NCBI GenBank assembly: GCA_902468045.1
Contig: CABQXG010000101.1
Span: forward strand, 1 to 5,854
Length of the DNA stretch: 5,854 nt
Direction: 5' to 3'
DNA from: an uncultured Collinsella sp.
GTDB lineage: Bacteria > Actinomycetota > Coriobacteriia > Coriobacteriales > Coriobacteriaceae
Shown: positions 1-4,310 of the stretch, one piece after another
How positions within the stretch are numbered: the stretch's first letter is position 1
Layout of the letters: each line of letters starts with the position of its first letter
Notes under the pieces: model-generated
The model's database searches: none
What the model saw: the letters and a program-made list of their open reading frames with translations, nothing else
What the model was told of the DNA's origin: nothing
Made by a program: the position numbers and the translations under genes

Positions 1-97
1 TTCGGAGAACTCGACTCTTCGTGAGCATGCTTCCGGCCCTGTTGCTGTTAAAGAGCCTGTCGTCTGGCTTTCCGAGTAAATTCTTGTGGTGGGTACC
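1..97 (+). promoter_or_regulatory. Leader region upstream of the antiterminator gene, possible target-site/hairpin
   Basis: No gene is seen here. Bases 52-57 (AGAGCC) can pair with 66-71 (GGCTTT) around an 8-nt loop, giving a weak hairpin with one G-U pair. Just upstream and overlapping its 5' arm, bases 40-53 (TGTTGCTGTTAAAG) resemble, from memory, the 5' half and loop of ribonucleic antiterminator (RAT) sites recognised by BglG/SacY/LicT proteins (TGTTACTGATAAAG in a sacB-type site). The usual RAT 3' half (CAGGCAAAACC-like) is not present, and no clear T-tract follows the hairpin. Bases 24-31 form the palindrome AGCATGCT. No promoter was recognised. A regulatory role is inferred mainly from position in front of a BglG-type gene. 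Confidence 0.25.
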
Positions 98-952
98 GTG
101 GTTATCAAGCGAGTTTTTAACAACAACGTCGCAATGGTCACTTCGGACGATGGCTCTGGGCTCATCGTCATCGGACGAGGCCTCTGCTTTGGCCGTCATG
201 CCGGCGATGCCATCGACGAGGCGTCGATCGAAAAGACCTACGCGTTGCAGGAGGGAACTTCTCAGGACTCGCGTACGATTGACCGCTTGGCACATCTTTT
301 GGAGTCCATCCCCACCGTCAACCTCGTGATTTCCGAGGACATCGTTCAGATGCTCCGTCGAGAGCTCAATGTTGATATCAACGACAAGATTCTCATTGCT
401 CTCGCAGACCATATCAGCCTTGCTTTGGAGCGCGAGCGCAAGGGCGTCTCCTGTGAGAATCCGTTGCTGCTCGAGATTCAGCAGTTCTATCGCAAGGAGT
501 ATGCACTTGCGGGCCGTGCGCTGCAGATTATCAAGGAGTATATGGGCATCCAGATGAGCGAAGAAGAGCAGGGTTTCATTACGCTGCATATCGTCAACGC
601 CACCATGCCGCAACGCTCCGATCGTCTGATCGTTTCGGTCCAGCTTGTTCGCGACGTGCTCGCAATTGTTTCCGAGCGCTATGCCACGACCCTCGATGAC
701 ACCTCGCTGCCTTACGAACGTTTCGTTCGTCACCTGCAGTTTTTCGCACAGCGAGCGCTCGATCCTACGGCCGGACAAATCAACGGAGACGCGCTGTTCC
801 GAATCGATGAAACGGCGTATCCGTGCGCATTCTCGTGCGCGGACGCCATAGCCGCCCACTTGTCGTCTACCTATAACGTTGTCGTTACCGATGCCGAGAA
901 GAGTTATCTCGCATATCACATTGTTAACCTGCTTGGAGAACCTGGTCTCTAG
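98..952 (+). CDS. BglG/LicT-family PTS-regulated transcriptional antiterminator (CAT-PRD1-PRD2)
   Basis: This RNA-binding antiterminator is expected to bind a target in nascent mRNA, prevent a terminator from forming, and so allow expression of the adjacent sugar genes. The 284-aa product has the family's usual length. An N-terminal CAT RNA-binding domain (about 1-55) begins MVIKRVFNNNVAM and contains GRGLCFGRHAGD and the IEKTYAL motif. Two PTS regulation domains follow (about 65-170 and 172-280). All four conserved PRD histidines are visible: H105 (LADH), H164 (LHIVNA), H212 (RHLQFF) and H274 (YHIVN), so phosphorylation control by the PTS looks intact. GTG at 98 is chosen because it aligns exactly with the LicT/BglG N-terminus. 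An in-frame GTG at 86 would add four residues. The RBS is poor (GGTGGG, 4 nt upstream). It lies 99 nt upstream of a PTS permease gene, which is its probable target. Codon use is less C/G-ended than in the genes downstream. Which of BglG, LicT or SacY it matches functionally cannot be told. Confidence 0.93.
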   Translation: MVIKRVFNNNVAMVTSDDGSGLIVIGRGLCFGRHAGDAIDEASIEKTYALQEGTSQDSRTIDRLAHLLESIPTVNLVISEDIVQMLRRELNVDINDKILIALADHISLALERERKGVSCENPLLLEIQQFYRKEYALAGRALQIIKEYMGIQMSEEEQGFITLHIVNATMPQRSDRLIVSVQLVRDVLAIVSERYATTLDDTSLPYERFVRHLQFFAQRALDPTAGQINGDALFRIDETAYPCAFSCADAIAAHLSSTYNVVVTDAEKSYLAYHIVNLLGEPGL

Positions 953-959
953 GCATAAC

Positions 960-1012
960 GTGCCCACACATCGATTGGTATAAGGCAAGGCTTACGGTCT
1001 TGCCCAGGGCAC
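960..1012 (+). promoter_or_regulatory. Structured leader between antiterminator and PTS genes (candidate antitermination/terminator region)
   Basis: An 8-bp hairpin is visible: GGCAAGGC (984-991) pairs with GGTCTTGCC bases 997-1004 around loop TTACG, with one G-U pair. It is enclosed by a perfect 6-bp inverted repeat, GTGCCC (960-965) with GGGCAC (1007-1012). Alternative pairings compete: TGCC (961-964) with GGCA (984-987), and TGCC (1001-1004) with GGCA (1008-1011). TGCCCA occurs twice (961-966, 1001-1006). Bases 973-991 (GATTGGTATA then AGGCAAGGC) loosely echo a RAT site (GGATTGTTACTG...CAGGCAAAACC), but without the apical CTG/CAG stem. No clean T-tract follows the hairpin; the nearest T-rich stretch is 1015-1026. 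Its place directly after a BglG-type gene and before its likely target makes an antitermination leader plausible, but the sequence alone does not prove it. Confidence 0.35.
976..984 (+). promoter_or_regulatory. Possible extended -10 promoter element for the PTS permease gene
   Basis: TGG followed by TATAAG (979-984) matches an extended -10 element (TGn TATAAT) with one mismatch. No recognisable -35 hexamer lies 16-18 bases upstream, which is tolerated for extended -10 promoters. If used, transcription would start near 990-992, inside the inverted repeat at 984-1004. That would make the repeat a DNA operator rather than an RNA terminator. This competes with the leader-hairpin reading and is weak evidence on its own. 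Confidence 0.25.
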
Positions 1013-1051
1013 ATCTGTCTTAATTTGCGGAAAAGGAAGGGGAGTACCGCT

Positions 1052-2668
1052 ATGACCGCAAAAAAGAAGTTCAATTTCAAAGCGCCGTTGGAGGTGTTCG
1101 CGAAGTCGATCGTTCAGCCGATGATGTATCTCTCGGTTGCCGGCATCCTGCTCATCGTGGGCATCATTCTGACCAACAAGACCATCTGCGCCATGATCCC
1201 CGTGCTGGGCTTCGGTCCGTTCCAGCTTGTGGGCGCCGTTGTCTATCAGTCGCTGATGTTTATCATCAACAACCTCTCGATTCTGTTCTGCGTGGGCATC
1301 GCCGGCGCCATGGCAAAGAAGAACAAGGGCCATGCTTCGCTGATCGCCCTGATGTCGTTCTTCCTGTTCCTGCAGGCTAACAACATCGTGCTCAACGCCA
1401 CCGGCTCTCTTGCCGATGCGAGCGGCATGCTCGGCCTTACCGGAACCGGCCAGGCCACCGTTATGGGCATCCAGGTACTCGATACCGGCGTATTTGGCGG
1501 CATCATCCTCGGTTGCATCACCGGTGCTGTGTTCAACAAGTACTCGAACAAACAGTTCCCCATTGCCCTTTCGATGTTCTCGGGCGTTCGCTTTCCGTTC
1601 CTGATCATGATCATCATTTCCTGGATCATGGGCGCTGGCTTCTGCATCGTTTGGCCTCCGGTTCAGGGTGCCATCTCCTCCGTTGCCGGCATCATTAAGG
1701 AGTCGGGCAACATCGGTCTGTTTATCTACGGCATGCTCAACAAGCTGCTTGTTCCCACCGGTCTGCACCACCTCATCTACACCCCGTTCCAGTTCTCCGA
1801 TGTGGGTGGCACCCTTACGCTGGGCGATCAGGTTATCGCCGGCGCCTATCCCATCCGTGTTGCCGAGATGGCAATGACGGGCCAGCCCTTCTCCGATAGC
1901 ACCTATTTCAACAGCTACACCTTCAACAACCTGTGGCCCTACATCGGTATCGGTCTCGCCTTTATCGTCACCGCTTACAAGGGGAACAAGGATAAGACCA
2001 AAGCCGTTATCATCCCGCTGATCATCACCGCTGTGCTCTCCTGCGTGACCGAGCCCATGGACTTCCTCTTTGTCTTTGCCGCTCCCGTGCTCTTTGTCGT
2101 TCACTCGGTTCTTTCCGGCATCTTCCTGGTCCTGCTCAAGGTCCTCTCTGTGCCCGCTTCGACTGCAGGCGGCATCATCAACATCGTGGTCTCCAACCTG
2201 GTTCTTGGTGTCGATAAGACCAACTGGCCGGTTATGCTGGTGCTCGGAGTCGTCAACGCCGCGCTGTACTTCTTCCTCTTCACCTTCCTCATCAAGAAGC
2301 TCAACCTCCACACGCCTGGTCGCGAGGAGGAGTCCGAGCTCGCCGAGTCCGTTGCCGAGGGCGAGGCCGCCGCGTCTGTCGCGGTGAAGCAGGGCGCTGT
2401 TGCCGCGGCTCCCGCAGAGGGCGTCGATGCAGGTATTGCCGACCTGGTCGCAGGTCTTGGCGGCAAGGACAACATCGAGGAGCTCGAGAACTGCTTTACG
2501 CGTCTCCGCGTGAACGTTAAGAACCCGGACCTCATCAATGAGGACCTCATCAACCACGTGCCCAACAGCGGCATCAACCGCAACGGCAACAATATCCAGA
2601 TCATCTTTGGCATGAAGGTCGCCGAGATGCGCGACAAGGTCGAAAACGCAATTGAGAAGGAGCAGTAA
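1052..2668 (+). CDS. glvC: PTS alpha-glucoside (maltose-type) transporter subunit EIICB, GlvC/MalX-like
   Basis: This membrane permease of the phosphotransferase system imports an alpha-glucoside and phosphorylates it during transport. The 538-aa product has a multi-span EIIC domain (about 10-418) with hydrophobic segments near 24-41, 57-84, 96-114, 147-161, 180-200, 298-308, 319-332, 338-363, 372-386 and 393-414. Family motifs include VPTGLHHLIY (234-243) and VTEPMDF (332-338), whose histidines and glutamate belong to the sugar-site region. TPGREEE (421-427) is the same junction as in E. coli GlvC. An Ala/Glu-rich linker (about 424-458) leads to EIIB (about 460-538), with the phosphorylated cysteine at C481 (NCFTRLRV). 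ATG at 1052 has a good RBS (AAGGGGAG, 1037-1044); an upstream TTG at 1025 lacks this support. There is no EIIA domain, so a separate EIIA must donate phosphate. The gene is coupled to the GH4 gene that follows by 3 nt. Substrate is inferred from similarity and from that neighbour. Confidence 0.93.
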   Translation: MTAKKKFNFKAPLEVFAKSIVQPMMYLSVAGILLIVGIILTNKTICAMIPVLGFGPFQLVGAVVYQSLMFIINNLSILFCVGIAGAMAKKNKGHASLIALMSFFLFLQANNIVLNATGSLADASGMLGLTGTGQATVMGIQVLDTGVFGGIILGCITGAVFNKYSNKQFPIALSMFSGVRFPFLIMIIISWIMGAGFCIVWPPVQGAISSVAGIIKESGNIGLFIYGMLNKLLVPTGLHHLIYTPFQFSDVGGTLTLGDQVIAGAYPIRVAEMAMTGQPFSDSTYFNSYTFNNLWPYIGIGLAFIVTAYKGNKDKTKAVIIPLIITAVLSCVTEPMDFLFVFAAPVLFVVHSVLSGIFLVLLKVLSVPASTAGGIINIVVSNLVLGVDKTNWPVMLVLGVVNAALYFFLFTFLIKKLNLHTPGREEESELAESVAEGEAAASVAVKQGAVAAAPAEGVDAGIADLVAGLGGKDNIEELENCFTRLRVNVKNPDLINEDLINHVPNSGINRNGNNIQIIFGMKVAEMRDKVENAIEKEQ

Positions 2669-2671
2669 ACA

Positions 2672-4054
2672 ATGATCATTACTCTGTGTGGTGGCGGATC
2701 CACCTTTACCCCCGGCATCGTCAAGTCCATCGCCCTGCGCAAGGACGAGCTCGACGTTGACGAGATTCGTCTGTACGACATCAACGAGGAGCGCCAGCGC
2801 AAGATCGGCGTGCTCGTGGACTGGATTTTGCACGAGGACCTCGGCCTGGACATCAAGCTCACGGTGACCACCGACAAAAAGACGGCTTTCACCGACGCGA
2901 GCTTCGTGTTTGCCCAGATGCGCGTGGGCGGCTACGCCATGCGCGAGCAGGACGAGAAGATCCCTCTGCGTCATGGCTGCGTGGGTCAGGAGACTTGCGG
3001 TTGCGGCGGCCTTGCCTATGGCATGCGCACCATCTTCCCCATGGTCGAGCTGATCGATGACGTTGAGAAGTACGCCAAGAAGGACTACTGGATTCTCAAC
3101 TATTCCAACCCTGCCGCCATCGTCTCCGAGGGCTGCCGTGTGCTGCGCCCCAACGCTCGCATCATCAACATCTGCGACATGCCGATCGCGATCATCGACG
3201 TGGTTTGCGCCGCGCTCGATATCGACAAGAAGGATGTCGAGTACGATTACTTTGGCCTCAACCACTTTGGTTGGTTCACCTCGATTCGCCACAAGGGCGA
3301 GGAGGTGCTCCCGCAGCTGCGCGAGTACATCAAGGAGCACGAGATCCTGCTGCCCGATTCCTACCTCAAGGGCATGGGCTCGCTCATGGCAAAGAAGCCC
3401 GAGGAGACCGCCGACGAGCATCCCGAGCAGAACCGTCACACCAAGGGCAGCTGGTACTACGTCTGGAAGGGCGAGTACGAGATCCTGGAGTGCTTCCCGG
3501 AGTACCTGCCCAACACGTATCTGAACTACTACCTGCAGCAGAAGGAGTTCGTCGAGCATTCCAACCCCGAGCGCACCCGTGCTAACGAGGTTGAGGAGAC
3601 GCGCGAGAAGAACCTCTTCGACGGCATCGACCACTACGAGAAGACCGGCGAGATCGACGAGAGCACGTTCTATGCGGGCAGCCACGGCGACTGGATTGCC
3701 GACCTGGCTATCGCTCTGAAGAACGATACCAAGCAGCGCTTCCTGGTCATTTGCGAGAACAAGGGCGCTATCCCCAACATGCCCTACGACGCTATGGTCG
3801 AGCTGCCTGCCTACATTGGCAAGAACGGCCCCGAGGTCATCAGCCGTGACAACATTCCTCTGTTCCAGCAAGGCCTCATGATGCAGCAGCTGAACTCCGA
3901 GAAGCTCGTGGTCGAGGCCACGATCGAGGGTTCGTACGAGAAGGCGCTCAAGGCCTTCACGCTCAACAAGACCGTGCCGTCGATGAAGGTCGCCAAGGAA
4001 GTTCTCGACGACATGATCGAGGCCAACAAGGGTTACTGGCCCGAGCTTAAGTAA
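2672..4054 (+). CDS. glvA: 6-phospho-alpha-glucosidase, glycoside hydrolase family 4 (GlvA/MalH-like)
   Basis: This cytoplasmic NAD+/Mn2+-dependent GH4 enzyme should hydrolyse the 6-phospho-alpha-glucoside delivered by the upstream permease (for example maltose 6'-phosphate) to glucose 6-phosphate plus sugar. The 460-aa product is slightly longer than B. subtilis GlvA (about 440), mainly through extra residues around 228-278. Visible signatures are the nucleotide-binding GGGSTFTPG (7-15), RVGGYAMREQDE (84-95), LNYSNPAAIV (142-151), the CDMP motif (168-171), GLNHFGW (195-201), LPNTY (279-283) and RTRANEV (301-307). C168 and H198 match the metal ligands, and Y283 matches the proposed general base of GlvA (C171, H202, Y265). 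CDMP is the subgroup signature of phospho-alpha-glucosidases; phospho-beta-glucosidases have CNVP. E107 (GQETCG) falls where the GlvA acid residue 111 aligns. Residues 109-113 read CGCGG where I expect CGPGG. ATG 2672 is 3 nt after the permease stop, with RBS AAGGAG (2657-2662) inside that gene, so translation is probably coupled. Confidence 0.94.
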   Translation: MIITLCGGGSTFTPGIVKSIALRKDELDVDEIRLYDINEERQRKIGVLVDWILHEDLGLDIKLTVTTDKKTAFTDASFVFAQMRVGGYAMREQDEKIPLRHGCVGQETCGCGGLAYGMRTIFPMVELIDDVEKYAKKDYWILNYSNPAAIVSEGCRVLRPNARIINICDMPIAIIDVVCAALDIDKKDVEYDYFGLNHFGWFTSIRHKGEEVLPQLREYIKEHEILLPDSYLKGMGSLMAKKPEETADEHPEQNRHTKGSWYYVWKGEYEILECFPEYLPNTYLNYYLQQKEFVEHSNPERTRANEVEETREKNLFDGIDHYEKTGEIDESTFYAGSHGDWIADLAIALKNDTKQRFLVICENKGAIPNMPYDAMVELPAYIGKNGPEVISRDNIPLFQQGLMMQQLNSEKLVVEATIEGSYEKALKAFTLNKTVPSMKVAKEVLDDMIEANKGYWPELK

Positions 4055-4081
4055 AAGCAACAGGGTCGCTGGCCGCATACC

Positions 4082-4130
4082 ATGAGCAATGCCCCGTCCA
4101 CGTGATTGCGTGGGCGGGGCATTGTCATTT
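4082..4130 (+). terminator. Strong rho-independent-type terminator after the GH4 gene
   Basis: A 16-bp stem pairs 4087-4102 with 4109-4124 around loop TGATTG. It has one G-U pair and a very GC-rich core (GCCCCG with CGGGGC). It can be extended outward by ATGA/TCAT (4082-4085 with 4125-4128) across one bulged G at 4086. The tail is only mildly T-rich (TCATTT, 4125-4130), but stem strength and position 28 bases after the stop codon fit transcription termination of the sugar operon. Confidence 0.85.
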
Positions 4131-4150
4131 GGTAACGCGTTTTACCAAAT
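4127..4150. promoter_or_regulatory. Perfect 9-bp dyad (ATTTGGTAA / TTACCAAAT), candidate operator
   Basis: ATTTGGTAA (4127-4135) and TTACCAAAT (4142-4150) are perfect reverse complements separated by 6 bases. The centre contains the palindrome AACGCGTT (4134-4141), offset by one base from the outer symmetry. The CG-centred core is reminiscent of LacI-family operators. It is followed by no T-tract, so a second terminator is less likely. It probably belongs to the control region of the iron-sulfur flavoprotein gene starting 160 bases downstream. No regulator gene is adjacent, so the binding protein is unknown. Confidence 0.4.
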
Positions 4151-4163
4151 ATGGCATTTATCT

Positions 4164-4289
4164 GCGGTAATGTTCTATTTCACCGCTGAGGGTGACATTT
4201 CATGCCGCCTGCCGAACTGCGTGGAGACCTAACAACTTTTTAGGTCAGTGTTGTGCGTGTAGCAATTTCGCCCGGCCTCGCCTCCGGGC
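4164..4289 (+). promoter_or_regulatory. Structured 5' leader of the iron-sulfur flavoprotein gene
   Basis: Several inverted repeats are packed in this stretch. GCGGT (4164-4168) pairs with ACCGC (4182-4186). TCACC (4180-4184) pairs with GGTGA (4191-4195) and excludes the former. GACCTAA (4226-4232) pairs with TTAGGTC (4240-4246). ACAAC (4232-4236) pairs with GTTGT (4250-4254), overlapping the previous hairpin's 5' arm and loop. GCCCGG (4270-4275) pairs with CCGGGC (4284-4289) and ends 9 bases before the RBS-like GAGAGGGG (4298-4305). The overlapping alternatives are what a leader RNA switch or attenuator would look like. I do not recognise a known riboswitch class with confidence. No convincing -35/-10 pair was found, so the transcription start is unknown. 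Confidence 0.3.
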
Positions 4290-4310
4290 TGCCATGTGAG
4301 AGGGGATCTT

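Noticed and set aside
21..329. A 102-codon frame overlapping the start of the antiterminator gene
   Set aside because: It overlaps the well-supported antiterminator frame, its Ser/Arg-rich translation has no domain, and there is no RBS.
1025..1051. Upstream TTG start adding nine residues to the PTS permease
   Set aside because: These bases include the good Shine-Dalgarno sequence AAGGGGAG for the ATG at 1052, and the added residues (MRKRKGSTA) are not part of the EIIC family start.
992..4078. A 1028-codon open frame on the minus strand across both sugar genes
   Set aside because: It lies exactly opposite two well-supported genes. Its translation is a His/Val/Leu/Asp-rich composition without any recognised domain, as expected when C/G-biased third positions suppress stops on the opposite strand.
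4127..4150. The dyad as a second intrinsic terminator
   Set aside because: The stem is AT-rich and is followed by ATGGCA rather than a T-tract, and a much stronger terminator already lies directly upstream. An operator is the better reading.
4123..4179. Sigma-70-type promoter for the flavoprotein (TTGTCA at 4123 or TTTACC at 4141 with downstream AT-rich hexamers)
   Set aside because: No -10 hexamer with acceptable match sits 16-18 bases from either candidate -35, so a promoter call is not supported.
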